DNA of 64,000 nucleotides from Rhizophlyctis rosea (taxonomy: Eukaryota > Chytridiomycota > Chytridiomycetes > Rhizophlyctidales > Rhizophlyctidaceae), in NCBI GenBank assembly GCA_027596075.1, contig JADGJC010000005.1:1-64000 (forward strand). The letters run 5' to 3'. Below the pieces are notes generated by a model. It saw only the letters and a list, made by a program, of their open reading frames with translations. It did not search any database and was not told where the DNA came from. Shown here one piece after another: positions 22,476-34,410 of the stretch. The position numbers were made by a program, and so were the translations under genes. How positions within the stretch are numbered: the first letter of the stretch is position 1; each line of letters begins with the position of its first letter.

Positions 22476-24339
22476 TCACTTATGCACAACCTCAACCCTC
22501 GCCACCCTCAACCCAGCATTCTTCCTATCCCATTCCCTCCTCATCATCGCAAACGTAACATCCAACACCCCAAACACCTGCGCCATAGCCCACACCAACG
22601 TAATCGCGAAAAAGAAGTTCGCGTTGCCGCTACCGGCGTAGAGCCATAGGTTGTGGAAGAGGGGCCCTAGGACCGAGGCGTAGATCAGGCCGTTTGTGGA
22701 GAGGTAGACGTTGCGCATGTCTGTGTGGGGAAGTGTGAGAGTTGGGAAGGGGTTGGGGGTTGTGAGAGTAGGGAAGAGGAGTGACGTACATTTGAAAAGT
22801 TCTGAATGCATGCTGAAGAATGAGATGCTGAGTGCTATGTCGGCTACTGAGGGGTATGATTTGAAGATTGTGACGATTGCCGTGACGACGAGTGCTACGA
22901 ACAGCGGGTGATCTCTAGAGGCGGAATGAGGGACGTGTTGAGACATGCCTTATTTTGGATCTCCATCATGCCCGACGAAATTCGCACACACACGCATATC
23001 ACAGTACCTGAACTTCACGCTGACCGGCACAACAAAGATAAACACAAAGATTTGAAACACGCATAAAAAGAACGTGCGATAATGGTCAAACATTTCGATG
23101 AAGAAGTACCAAAATAGTCCGACGTTCGGTGTCAGGTCTGGCACGAATAAGCTGGATTTTGGACAGCAGCAGAAGGGTTATGAGTGAGCGATGGAAGTGG
23201 TCCAAGACAAAGATTTAGCTTGCCCACTCACATTGCTCCATATGTTGAGGAGAGGAATTGCCACGATCCAACTAATAGACATGATACTCCCAGCAGGCCG
23301 CTCAAGTAGAGGGAGAAAAAGGAGAGGGAGGATGCGAACGTTTTCGAAATCTGTGTTCAAGTCAGAGTCCAATCATGAAGTTCGAGTGTTTTGGAGAACA
23401 TGCAAGCACTCACGGAGAGTTCTCTACGCTCAGCCAATAATAGCACCACAGGGGCCAGTAGCACTATTGGGTAAAAGCTTAGATACATTGCAATCGCCAG
23501 ACATAGCATTGCGGGAGCCTTCTTTTCTAAGACCATCTCGCGTGAGTGTTTTGTTCCACATTGTCCAGGCTGTCAGACGTACGCACCCCGCGTCGCGTAA
23601 TAGATTGTCATCACCGACGCCAATGTGCTGAATGGCTGTGTCGATTTAGCTAAACATGTGATTATGGTGTAAGGATTGAGAAGGTATATTATTCCGATTG
23701 TTTGGGGATGTAGTCGAATATCGGAATCGTCCGGTCGCGTTACATCAGGACCTGATGGGTCGATGACTTCCTTTGCTATTAGGACTGGTTGTGGATCTCG
23801 CGTATCAACGTCTTTCTTCTTTTCCCCTTTGACCTCGCCGGTCACTTCATCTTTGTCCTCTACCATTCGAGGTTTCGGCCACACTTCTGCCGCGTCGCGT
23901 TGTTGCTTGTATTCCGCGATGAGAATTAGGAAGTGGGCGATGGCGAGGTCGAGCAGAATGAATACCAGTGGATGCAAGCGGGAAGGAATGAAGTGAAAGA
24001 GTGGAAGGAGGAGCGGTGCTTGGTGATATATGCTTCCGTCATAAGGTGGGATGCCGTGTTGGAACAGGTATAATCCTTCTTGCACTGAGGGACCACCGTT
24101 AAGTGAACGTATTCAGTGCCAGTAAACAAATTGTAGTGAGGAGACATACAGCGTTTGAAGCTTGTTACGGGAGTGGAGGCTTCGACTCTATTTGCCAATA
24201 TCGTGGGAACGTCCGTTGCAACGAACAGGCCCAGGCGAAGCAGCGCTAGCAGGACCGAGCTCTTCCAGGGCAAAGCAGTGAAAGCTTTGATATGATGCGG
24301 ACGGTGATTGGAAGTCTGGGCACTCGCAGGTTGCTTCAT
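22476..24339 (-). CDS. PIGU: GPI transamidase subunit PIG-U
   Basis: Seven exons read leftward: 24339-24150, 24084-23587, 23526-23414, 23350-23232, 23151-23008, 22914-22790, 22720-22476; about 477 residues. PIG-U is a multipass ER subunit of the complex that attaches GPI anchors. Matching segments are [79 protein letters not shown] and [18 protein letters not shown] charged insert of about 45 residues rich in Lys, Glu and Asp lies in an early loop ([18 protein letters not shown]) and makes the protein longer than the human form. Divergent from the PFK-2 gene. Confidence 0.92.
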
Positions 24340-24763
24340 GATGGTTTCGGTTTGTGGGTTCTTCCGTCCGCTTGGTGATGACATTGTTGGGGGGTGATCT
24401 TGGCAGAGATGGGAAGAAACAGTCAAGGATCACGGAAGGGAAGGTTGAGCCTCCGAATTTGGGTGTGTTCAAATGGCGCAGTGCCATCATGTTGCGACGC
24501 ATGGTATATTACCCCATTTGGTCAAACCTTATCGCGGGGCTTGGGTCCTCATGGGTCGTGTGGATGATGGTGTGCAGGTGCTCCTCCTTTTCCCACACCT
24601 TCTTCCAGCCTCGCTTTACCCGAATAGTCTTTCGAAGTGGTCGCCAACCAGAACAAGAGGAAGCGGCCTGCCACTTCTAACAGATAGTAATAGCCATCTA
24701 ACCCCTTCAACTCGAGATTGGACGCGTCATATCGACCTTACTGACACCAATACCGAGTTCACG
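24340..24763. other. Divergent promoter region, PIG-U / PFK-2
   Basis: About 420 nt between two divergent start codons. I see no TATA box or coding frame with family similarity. Confidence 0.4.
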
Positions 24764-27316
24764 ATGAGTCAAGTTCCAGCGGTGGTCCGCCCTTTTGCAC
24801 CGTCAGACTTTCCTGCTTTGGACAGAAGAAAGTCCGTCAGCGCAGCCAAAGCCAAAGGTTGGATCTCTCCTGCATAGCTTGGAGTTTAGCCATTTGCACG
24901 ATTGCTTCTCAACATCGCATAACATAGACGTCCTTGAGCAACGAAACGATGTGGGGCCAAAATTGGTCATCTTCATGGTATTGATTTGATTTGGGGACAA
25001 ACGATGTAGTGACCTTCAATTGAAGTTTTGCAATCTGTAGGTTGGTTTGCCTGCGCGCGGAAAATCTTGTGAGTATCACAGCCTGATAGCATGGATCCAT
25101 GTTGCGGGTATGCCTTACTAAATCCATTTCGTTTGTCCAGACATTTGCAAGAAGTTGCTGCGATGTATGCACCCATTCAGAACCAGACGGGATTAAGTGG
25201 TTCGCTTGAATGTTGACATTCTTCAATCGCCAGATCTTTCCTGGTGCGGCTTCAACTCTCGCGTCTTCAATGTGGGTAATCGGCGACGTGTGATGGGCAA
25301 CGGATCCCAGACACCAACAAGCGAAACTCCCAGAAAATCTCTTCAACCGCAACCACCGAAAAGAGCTCCAACAAAAGACGGCTCTTTGTCTCCACCTCAA
25401 CCCGTAGCGCCTTGCCCACGCAAATCATCCCCAGGTGTAGCGCAGATCTTCCTCCAAAGAGGTGCCCCAGTCCCCGAACCATGCCCATCTCCTGTGATCG
25501 CCGTACCCGCCGGCGGCACGCAACATGACGCACACTTCTTCGACCCAAACAACCCTGAAGCTAATGCTATTCGGGAGCGGCTGGCGTTGGACACGCTGGA
25601 TGAAGCTTTGCAATGGCTTACGAAAGGAGGTGGGAAAGTCGCCATCCATGATGCGACCAATTCTACTGTCAAACGGAGAAGGGCGTTGCTGGATCGGGTA
25701 TCGAGGGAGAAACATGTGAAAGCTATGTTCATTGGTAGGAATCCGTAGATCACGTTTGAACCTTGAGAAGGGGAACTCACAGCATACGATATGCTAGAGA
25801 GTATTTGCACGGATGGGGAGGTCTTGCGGCAGAACATCGAGATGAAACTGCAGGGCCCTGATTACAAGAACATGCCCCGCGAAGAAGCTCGGAGAGACTT
25901 TCTGGCTCGTACGGAGAACTATGAGAAGGCTTATGAGACCATCAATGATGATGAGGAGAAGCTGGACTTCAGGTGGGACGACTACTATTGCAGGCGTCTT
26001 ATTTGACAGTGTGGGTCTATAACCGCCGCTCCCCGACACTAGCTACGTCAAACTCATCGATGTCGGCAAGAAAGTCATTGCACATGCGGTTCATGGGTAC
26101 CTTGCCAGTCAGTGCGTTTTTTACTTGATGCAAATGCATATCAAAGAGCGGACGATATGGTTGACGAGACATGGAGAGTCAGGTATGCACCCATATAACA
26201 TTGCCGTATCTTGCACTAACACTCACCATTTCACTCACGCCAATACTCTCAAACACAATCACCCAAACAGCCTACAACCTCGACCAACGCATCGGCGGCG
26301 ACCCACCCCTAACCGACGCCGGCCGCCAATACAGCAAAGCACTAGGCCAATTCATGAAACAGATGCACCCACCTACACGGGAGCAAATCATCGACGAGGA
26401 GTTGGAGAACCCTTCCCCGCTTGTTACGGACGACAATTTCGGGACTGATCGGAAGGCGCCGTTGAGTGTTTGGACTAGTGCTTTGCAGAGGACGGTGGAT
26501 AGTGCGGAGTATTTTGAGGAGGAGTATTATGAGGTTAAGAAGATTAAGTAGGTTTTTTTTGGGGGGGGGGGGGGGGGGGGGGGTTTGGGGTTGGGTTNNN
26601 NNNNNNNCCCCCCCCCCCCCCCCCCCCCCGGGTTGAGTGTTGGTTGGAGTGATGGCGATGTGGTTGGATCTGATGTTGACGGACGGACGTTTTGACTCTC
26701 TTCGGACGCAGAGCATTAAACGAAATCTACGCGGGGATATGCGAACACCTGACGTATGACGAGATCAAAGAAAAGTACCCGAATGAGTTTGAGGCGAGGG
26801 CGAAGCATAAGCTTGTGTATCGGTATCCGGGGTCAGGGGGTGAATCGTATTTGGTGAGGTTTGATGCCGATGTTTGTTCGTTTTTGTGGAAGGGTGGCGT
26901 TCTTACATCTTCGGCGATTTCAAGGACGTCATTGAACGACTACGGCCTATTATCATTGAGTTGGAGCGGATGGAGACTAGTGTGTTGATTGTTACGCATC
27001 AGGTGCGGAGTTCGATAAGCAGCGATGCACTAAAGACAGGCGAAAGTCTGACATTTGCAGCAATAGGTGGTCATGCGAACATTACTAGCATACTTCCTTG
27101 GAGTACCACTAGACGAGATGACGACCCTCTCCGTCCCCTTGCATTGCCTGTACTGCCTAAAACCAAAACCGTACGGCGCGGACTTGATCAAATGTGAGTT
27201 CTCTTTGTCATCGATGAGTAGAGTTCCCGTTCTCAAGTTATTATTTGCAAATCCCTTCCACAGACCAATACAACCCGCAAACAAACACATTCGAAAACGT
27301 CGGCACCACACTATGA
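24764..27316 (+). CDS. 6-phosphofructo-2-kinase/fructose-2,6-bisphosphatase
   Basis: Twelve exons: 24764-24857, 24928-24977, 25041-25068, 25141-25164, 25234-25734, 25783-25972, 26043-26182, 26271-26547, 26712-26853, 26925-27002, 27067-27193, 27264-27316; about 567 residues. The enzyme makes and destroys fructose 2,6-bisphosphate, a regulator of glycolysis. The kinase half has the P-loop VGLPARGKSY, RVFNVGNRRR, IHDATNST and ESICTD. The phosphatase half has LTRHGES (catalytic His), RIGGDPPLTDAG, ALNEIYAGICE (catalytic Glu) and VLIVTHQ (second His), so both activities look intact. A Pro/Ser-rich insert of about 75 residues sits between VGNRRR and HDAHFFDPNN. The intron between exons 8 and 9 holds the assembly gap. 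Convergent with Pescadillo. Confidence 0.92.
26555..26630. other. Assembly gap flanked by poly-G and poly-C
   Basis: Ten Ns (26598-26607) lie between a long G run on the left and a C run on the right, inside an intron of the PFK-2 gene. The fixed size of ten suggests a placeholder rather than a measured gap. The G and C runs could form a hairpin that stalled sequencing. Confidence 0.9.
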
Positions 27317-27474
27317 TGGATCGAGCAAAGCGCAAAAAAGCCAAAAAGGGAATTGAATAAGGTGTGCGGGGATCCTGTACAATTTATATATGAATGAACA
27401 GAGCAGGATACATGGCACTCTTCTTCATCGCCTATACACAAAAACTATCATCATGCTGGCCGTCCCTTTAGCAC

Positions 27475-29716
27475 CTATGCTCCCCGCCGTCCCTTCTTCA
27501 CACCACCAGAAGACTGCTTGGCGAGCGCGGCCTTCTTTTGACGGAGCTTGTCGGCCTAAAAAGGGACGAAAAAGCAGATCAATATGAGAGGTTCCCATCA
27601 AGAAAGCCACACTCTAGGAAAAAAAATTTGCAAAGAAAACCACGAAATGGAAAAAAAGTACTCACCGCCTCCGCCTTCCTCTTCTTCCCAAACTGAATCT
27701 TATTATACAAATGCTTATCCTTCTTATTCATCATGATCTTCGCCAACTCCAACGTCTCGGCCGCTTCCTTCTCCGCCGCGCTCGGCTTGCCCTTCTTCTG
27801 TGCTCCACCCTTCTTTTGTTGTTGTTTTTGCTGTTGTTGGAATTCTTCGAATGTCAGCCCGGCGGCTTCGGCTTCCAATTCAGCTTGGTGGAGCGCTTCG
27901 TCGTCGTCTGAGGCGGGTTCATCGACTTCAGGGGTTTCTTCCTCCTCTGCGGGTTGGTCTTCCTCCTCCTCGGCTTCAACCTCGACCTCCGCTTCCTCCT
28001 CACCACCTTCCAAATCAGCTTCCTCCATCGCAACATCATCAACATCCATCCCCGCAGCCTCATCAGGAACATACTCCCCATCCCTCGCCACAACAAACGG
28101 CGACAAATGCGGCGGCAACTCCTCTCCCTGCCTATACCCCGCACTCTTCACAAGTTTCCGCGCATTAACCGAATCATAAACCCATTGCGGCTGCAAATAC
28201 TCTCTCCTCTCGTACCGCTTCCCACTAACGCCCTGCACGCCCTTCCCATCCGGTTTCTGCGCATCGTTACTAACAGGTGGACGATCCACAATCTGGTGCG
28301 TGATGCGTGGGTCGGCCTCGTCGTAAGGGGACCCAGCACCACTGGTAGAAGGCCACCCGACTTCGCCTCCGAAGGCGCGGATGACGAATTCGAGGGAGTA
28401 GCGGGGAACTTCGCGGGAGAGGTAGAAGACACAGCCTTTGAAGAGGTTTTGGAATGTTTGGAGGGTTGTGGATTCTTGGGCGAAGGTTTCGAGGGTGGGG
28501 ACGGTTTCTTCTTCTGTTGTAGGTGGAGCGAGGGATTGGGGAATGTCGGTGGGCTTTATGTCCATGGCGTCTGTGGTGGAGTCTTCTTCTGCTGGTGTTG
28601 AGTCGTCGTCGGCTGCGGCGGCGTTGGCGGTGGAGGATAGAGCGGTGATGGTGTCGGTGAGGGTTTTTAGTCGCTTTTCGGTCTGTTTCACTTTCTTTTT
28701 GTCGACTTTGGAGTCGATGGAATCGTCTTTCTTGGCAAGATCGCTCAAGAGGTCGTGACCATCGGTGGTTTCCATAACGTATGCCCCCAATCCGGCGGCC
28801 CCCGCGTCGCGCTTCTCATCTAGTCTCGGTGGGTAAACAAAGTTCATGTCCGAGTAGAGTTTGAAGTTGACAAAGCCGAGGAGTGTTTCATAGAGTTCAA
28901 GGAAAGTGGCCATTACACGGAAATCAACGTTTGTTGGGACCTGGAGCAACACGATCAGTTACAATTTCGTTCCAGGTTATGCCACATTGCCAATCGCGCT
29001 GAAACTCACATTCTGCGAGAACTGGTACGGCACAATCCAAGTGATCTCCTGACCCTTAATCTCCGCTTGGTAATAGATGCCTTTGATCGACAAGAAAACT
29101 TTACGCAATGACCGAGAGCTCACGACGTAGTGCTGGAACTCGGCACTAAGGCGTTGACAGGTGCGGACATGCTCGTTGGCAATTTTGTCGTCAGTTGGAA
29201 GGGTCGCGAAAAGGAAGATCATTGAAAGAGCATCGTCCACGTCCCGGAGTGCGTCGATGAATGTGGGATACCTGTGGTGGGTTTCAAAAGGGATGTGTAA
29301 GTTCTTTGCTCAACTATTCGGCAATTTGTCGCAAAGTTTCCGTCAACCTACCGCTCCTTAATGATGTGGTCCAAAGTATACTCTGGCTTATCAGCTTCCA
29401 AGTTCTTCGCAAGCGCAAACTCGCGCTTAGCCAGAGCACGGGTCAAACGCCTGGCGTAGACCTTCTGCTCTCTGAACTTGTGCAAGACCGGCTCATGGAG
29501 AAGGAACTGGATGTCCTTGCGGTAGTAGTAAGTCTGCGGTTTGGTAGAACCCTTTCCGACCTTCTTCTTGTTCTTGGGTTCGCGCGGGTAAATGCCCTTG
29601 AGGATGCAAAGACGACGGAATGCGGCGAGGGATATTTGGAGCTTCTTGATTGCTTGAGTGCGGGTTATGTAGTTGGTTACCGCACCCTTCTCGCCTTTCT
29701 TTAATTTCTTCCCCAT
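27475..29716 (-). CDS. PES1: Pescadillo ribosome-biogenesis protein (Nop7/PES1)
   Basis: Four exons read leftward: 29716-29352, 29271-29010, 28940-27666, 27555-27475; about 660 residues. It is the scaffold of the PeBoW complex, needed for 60S subunit maturation in the nucleolus. The ATG at 29716 gives the family start [19 protein letters not shown], followed by [17 protein letters not shown]. The N-terminal domain is fully conserved ([28 protein letters not shown]). A BRCT domain covers roughly [15 protein letters not shown] to [15 protein letters not shown]. The rest is a Glu/Asp-rich coiled tail ending in basic KKGRRGA. Its stop lies about 160 nt from the convergent PFK-2 stop. Confidence 0.95.
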
Positions 29717-30575
29717 TTCGTTAGTGTTTACCAGTTCCTTTAGTGCAAGGGAGGCAGACCTCAAAAACAGCGTCTCAAAAATATTATTTCAGGTGGCATG
29801 GGTCAAGCCCCAAATGGCTTGTGTGGCTTGTATATGCTGCTTACATCATCAGTCGCGTGGCCACCTCCCAAATTTTCGGGAAGGAGTGGGCGCGGCAGGC
29901 CGCATCACCCACTTGGGACCGGAGATGTGTCCAGACTCCAGAAAGGTGGATCTGCACGCGGAATCTCGGAGCCCCCATGTCCAGGCTTGCGCCATTTTGT
30001 CAAATGTGCCACGATTGTGATGATCATCTGCCGTGTGTCTCATGAGCCATCTCAAAAAGGCAATCTTACAACGGTCATATCCAAGCCACATTGTTGCAAT
30101 ACGACCGAATGCAGCTCACTGCACAAGTTTCCATACTGTCGGTCCCATGGCAAATTATGCTTTGTGTAAATTGCACGATGGTGGGATCCACACAATAAAG
30201 AAAAAGTCAATTGGTAATGAATCCTTGGATGGCCAACCTCCGGAGTACAACACAAATGACTTGCACCCTGAACGCTGCTCCTCCCCTTTTGTTCCTGTGT
30301 TCAAAGCATTGAGTTCCAGGCCTCGACTTTCACAACTTTTTTGCAAAATATTCTGTATTTCGAGCGCATAGTAGGGGTAGGGTAAGAGCTTGTTGCATCT
30401 CAAGCTCATTGGTATCACACCATTGTAGTCTCATCAACATATCCTTGAGCAGCTTGTCCACCGCATTCTCCTTCCTGATCACCCATACCCTACTCTGCCA
30501 ACGTTCGAAGCAGTACCGCCGTCTGAGGGAGACAGATTAGCTTAAGTGGACACGAGCATCCTACTGGCGAACAGC
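29717..30575. other. Divergent intergenic region, PES1 / cyclin
   Basis: About 860 nt. No coding frame here matches a family, and I find no tRNA or repeat. An in-frame GTG lies upstream of the cyclin ATG, so an unseen 5' exon for the cyclin is possible. Confidence 0.4.
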
Positions 30576-31795
30576 ATGCACGGTGGTCCGGTTTCTCAAC
30601 CAACGCAGCCGTGCTCTCCAGGAGCATTGGTACCGACGGGGGAGGACGGAGCTGGTGCTATCCAAGTAGCGCCGATATTCCACGACTGCGATACAGACGC
30701 CGTTCTGAACATGACTGTCGAAATGATCAACCGCCTTATCCAACATAACGACCGTATACCTCTCACCAGTTCGAGCTTGACTCGTTTTCATTCCCGTGCG
30801 CCACCAAGGTGTGTGTGCTTGTCCGTAGAAGGTGGACTTTTTGGGTTGGCAAAAGGGGATGGAGTGGAAGCTTGGCGGTTGCTTATATGGGTGAGCTGTG
30901 GATGGATACGTCGAGTGCCACGTTGACCGGCGAAAGCGCGGAGTGTACTCATTAAGAGGGACGGTTGGGACTTATCAAAGAACGCTTGGCCGATATGTTG
31001 GGACTGTTTGCGAAGGGTTGGGGACGTCTGCGAAGAGAAGGCAAAGCCTTGGTGGCGAAACCACAATAGCACTGTGCCGTACTTACTGTAGATTGCAAAT
31101 TCGGAAAGCTGGGGATTGGTGCTCTCCGAGTGAGAAACAGCCACTGATAACCATTTTCTTATAGTATATCCATCACCGATTACCTCCGACGAATAGTCAA
31201 ATACGCAGCGATAGAAAAGTCTGTTCTACTGCTGCTTCTTATCTATGTGGACCGAATATGCGAGATACATCGTACATTTACCATATCGAGTCTTACCGCC
31301 CACAGGTATGTTTCCAATCAGCGGCATAAAATTTTCTCACTAAATGGTTCCAATTCCTTATGGTCGGTCCCTTTTTGTTTCATGACACAGATTCATAATT
31401 TCTGCTGTAACAGCGGGATGTAAATCATTATCAGATATTTATTGTACAAACACCCATTTTGCAAAGGTACGCACACTGATCATCATTGGCAAAATTGACT
31501 TCATTCCAATCCATTCACCCCTCACGTCGAACAGGTTGGAGGAATATCCGTACAAGAACTCAACGTCCTCGAACTGGAATTCTGCAAACTCATCGGATGG
31601 AGGCTGGCCTGCTCGATGGACGTTCTGCAGCAGTATTATATTAGTCTTGTGAGGACGAGTTCGCGATATGTGTATCCGAATTTGAATAGTCCTGTAAGAC
31701 TGTATCCGGATGATCGGAAGGATAGTGGGACGGAGAGTGAGGGGAGTGGGAGGGATAGTTTGCAGAGTGTGGGGAGTGGGGATGGGACGGATTGA
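30576..31795 (+). CDS. PHO80-like (Pcl-type) cyclin
   Basis: Four exons: 30576-30808, 31165-31305, 31391-31466, 31535-31795; about 236 residues. The core matches cyclins that pair with Pho85-type kinases: TDYLRRIVKYAAIEKSVLLL, IYVDRICEI, LTAHRFIISAVTAGCKSLSD, YCTNTHFAKVGGISVQELNVLELEFCKLIGW. These form one cyclin box of five helices. The conserved Tyr-Val-Asp-Arg and Asn-Val-Leu-Glu-Leu positions are present. The first intron is unusually long for this window (about 356 nt), so an extra exon could be hidden. The C-terminal tail is Ser/Gly/Asp-rich. It could act in phosphate signalling, polarity or cell cycle; the sequence does not decide. Confidence 0.82.
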
Positions 31796-32399
31796 CGGGT
31801 GGGGTGGGGGGAGGAGGAGGAGTAGTTGGAGGAGATTGTCCTTCTGGAAAAGGAGGCACACTGAACCAGAAAAGCGATTTTTCGCCAGGAGTTTGAGGGG
31901 ATTTTTACATACACATACGCACACCGCACTCAACACACCCACACCACACACGCCATCCTTTACATACATTTCCCAATACTGTTTTGTAATTTTTTATGTA
32001 GATTATATAGCGTAGAATATACAATACTTAATTGTTCAATAAGGTCGCAGAGATCGTCATAAGATATCTGATGTCCATTGTGGTTTATGGATTTGACATG
32101 TTGCTGTGGATCAGTCATTCAAAGACCTGAGCTGACCTGAAAAGTTGTTGAAACCTTGTTTATTGTGGTCAAGTCACCTGTTTGGCCAGCACATCATTTG
32201 ATGGCAGGATGACGGACATTTATGGGAAACAAACTTTCACCAGTCTGAATCTCGACCAAACCCTTCAAATGGAACTAATGAAAACCACTTCCCACAGTTC
32301 AGTCTTTAGACAAGTCTCACACTGGCCACCTGTCTTGGGCACTCTCTCAACGAGATCGTCAGTTTTTGACCAAAACCTTAATCCTGAAAATCAACCACA
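31796..32399. other. Intergenic, cyclin / methyltransferase
   Basis: About 600 nt, AT-rich from 31970 onward. A CA-rich stretch lies near 31910-31955. No gene seen. Confidence 0.4.
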
Positions 32400-33083
32400 A
32401 TGACCGCCTCCATAACCCACAACGTCCCCAAGAACATGAAATCCCGCCTGGCAGAATCCTACGACGCAATAGCCACGACTTACAACAACTGGACAACCTC
32501 CAAATCCACCGCGCTGCGCATTCACTACCTCTCCAAACTCCTGACCAAACTCCGCACCACGACATCCCCACCCACCCACATAATCGAACTAGGTTGCGGC
32601 CACGGCCTCCCCGTCTTAGACCACATCCTCACCACAATCCCAACAACCCACCTAACAGCCAACGACATCTCCACCACCCAACTTGCCCTCGCCAAACAGA
32701 ATCTCGCAAAGCACGCCCCAGAGCGAATCACATTCCTCCAAACAGACATGATGTCCCTCACATTCCCACCGGCCTCCCTCGACGCCGTTGTAGGGATGTA
32801 CAGCCTAATCCACCTTCCCCGTGAAGAACAGACTGAGCTTCTACATCGAATCCTAAAGTGGTTGAAACCGGGTGGGATGTTGTTGGCAAATTTCTCTGCA
32901 AAGGAACTACCGGGAGCGATCAACGACCACTGGCTTCATGAAGAGGGATGGATGTTTTGGAGTGGGTGGGGCGCGGAGGGGATGGTGGAGAGGCTTAGGG
33001 AGGTGGGACTGGAGCTTTTGGTGAGTGAGGAGATTGACGAGGAGGGGGATGCGCGGTTTTTGTGGGTTTTGGGGAGGAAGTAG
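32400..33083 (+). CDS. Class I SAM-dependent methyltransferase
   Basis: One exon, 227 residues. Motif I is HIIELGCGHGLPVLDHIL, the glycine-rich SAM loop. An acidic motif II lies in LTANDIST, a motif resembling post-I is FLQTDMMSL, and motif III is LKPGGMLLANF. The remaining YDAIATTYNNW start is typical of Methyltransf_11/25 small-molecule or protein methyltransferases. There is no targeting signal. Substrate cannot be told. Codons end mainly in C or A in the first two thirds and in G in the last third. Confidence 0.82.
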   Translation: MTASITHNVPKNMKSRLAESYDAIATTYNNWTTSKSTALRIHYLSKLLTKLRTTTSPPTHIIELGCGHGLPVLDHILTTIPTTHLTANDISTTQLALAKQNLAKHAPERITFLQTDMMSLTFPPASLDAVVGMYSLIHLPREEQTELLHRILKWLKPGGMLLANFSAKELPGAINDHWLHEEGWMFWSGWGAEGMVERLREVGLELLVSEEIDEEGDARFLWVLGRK

Positions 33084-34410
33084 GGAGATGGATTTTCGGT
33101 ATGAGGTTTAGAGGGTCCTCGGCAATGATTTATTTTACCGTACTAGTTTGCTGGCTGCAAAGAAAATGCAGAGGGAAGGACGCCGGTCTTCCATTACCTT
33201 TCGTCTAATCATTGTTGATGCTGGAAGCTCCGGGATACCGTGTCCTTAATGCAAAAGACAAAATTGAATACAATCTTTATATTCACAAAAAATTATGCAC
33301 GGGTATTATCCTTTGGCGGAGTCTTCAACAATGTGTTGTCCGTCTCCTGCGATCCTTGCTGTGACTACTTCGCAATGTATTCCCCTCGACAATAAGATTG
33401 CACATTCAAGAGAACTGGAACTCGACGTGCGGGGCTGGGAATTGGAAAAGGGTTCATGGGGAGCAAACTTCAGGAAATGAAGGTTGCAACCCTTGCGTGC
33501 AGGACGGTGCAAGCTTTAATACTTCTAACTGCATTCGCTCAGCGCCGGGCGTGAAAGGGCAGGATCTGGTGTATGGTAGTTATGGTGTAAGGTTGGGAAC
33601 GAAGACTGCCCTCAATGGGACATGATAGGCAGAGATTCGTTGGGTGTGTGCTCCATCTTGGACTTGGGCCCCTTTTTGGACTATGATCATGAAAGACTGG
33701 GGGGTTGAGTACCTCATCGACGGTCGCACTGGCTGCACCATGCCAGTCTAGTTCCAACATGATTTCGCATAGACACTAGGACCCTGCAGAGTCTGCCGAT
33801 TGTGCTTACCTGATGAGCGTGCAGGGCGGCCCGAGTCTTTCTTGGTAATGCAAAGGACGGGCCAGGTGGCTGGCTATCGGAGGTCTGTGAAACAGGCAGA
33901 AGGGCCAAGAATCCTCCCAAAAGGGACTGGAGGAGACAAAAACTGAGGCGGAGGCAAAGTGAGTGTGAAGTGAGTTGTTGTTCTGTTGCAGACTGTCTTG
34001 CAGTCAACTTGATTGACCTCCCCTTTGGAGTCCCTTCTTTGTTCTACTCTTCCTCATAGCTCAGGCCCTGTGTGCTGTCAGTGTGTCTTGTGTGTGTTCG
34101 GTTGTCGGTGTTATCTTCTCATTGTCATCTCCCAACACAATTCTATTATTTGTTAACACTTTCAAGTCTGCACCGAGTCCCACACGTGTAAGGAAAATAG
34201 AAAATAGAGGAGGGCTTCGGGTATGTACTTGAAGAATGGACTGGCTGTTTCTTTCACCTGCCAATGTGTCTCACAGGTTTTCCAATAACAGGCTTAGACG
34301 TAGATTGTAAATAAACAAGAGATAAACAAACCGGTTCCTCCAGACTTGCGGCACGATTATAGACACTTTCCTTCTCTGTCCTCGCTCTCACCACATACCC
34401 GACGCACATC
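33084..34410. other. 1.3 kb intergenic region, unresolved
   Basis: No confident gene. Short minus-strand frames around 33540-34007 contain plausible splice sites, so a small spliced gene on the minus strand cannot be excluded, but I find no recognisable product. The right end should hold the promoter of the four-TM gene. Confidence 0.35.

Noticed and set aside
22341..22641. Plus-strand frames past the pseudouridine synthase
   Set aside because: They are antisense to the conserved last exon of PIG-U.
25794..25837. Minus-strand frames over the PFK-2 kinase exon
   Set aside because: Antisense to a domain with intact P-loop and downstream kinase motifs.
27733..28758. Several plus-strand frames rich in Ser, Arg or Leu
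   Set aside because: They mirror the acidic Glu/Asp tail and BRCT region of Pescadillo.
33800..33830. CTGATGAG, reminiscent of a hammerhead ribozyme core
   Set aside because: No matching GAAA core and no three-stem arrangement around it.
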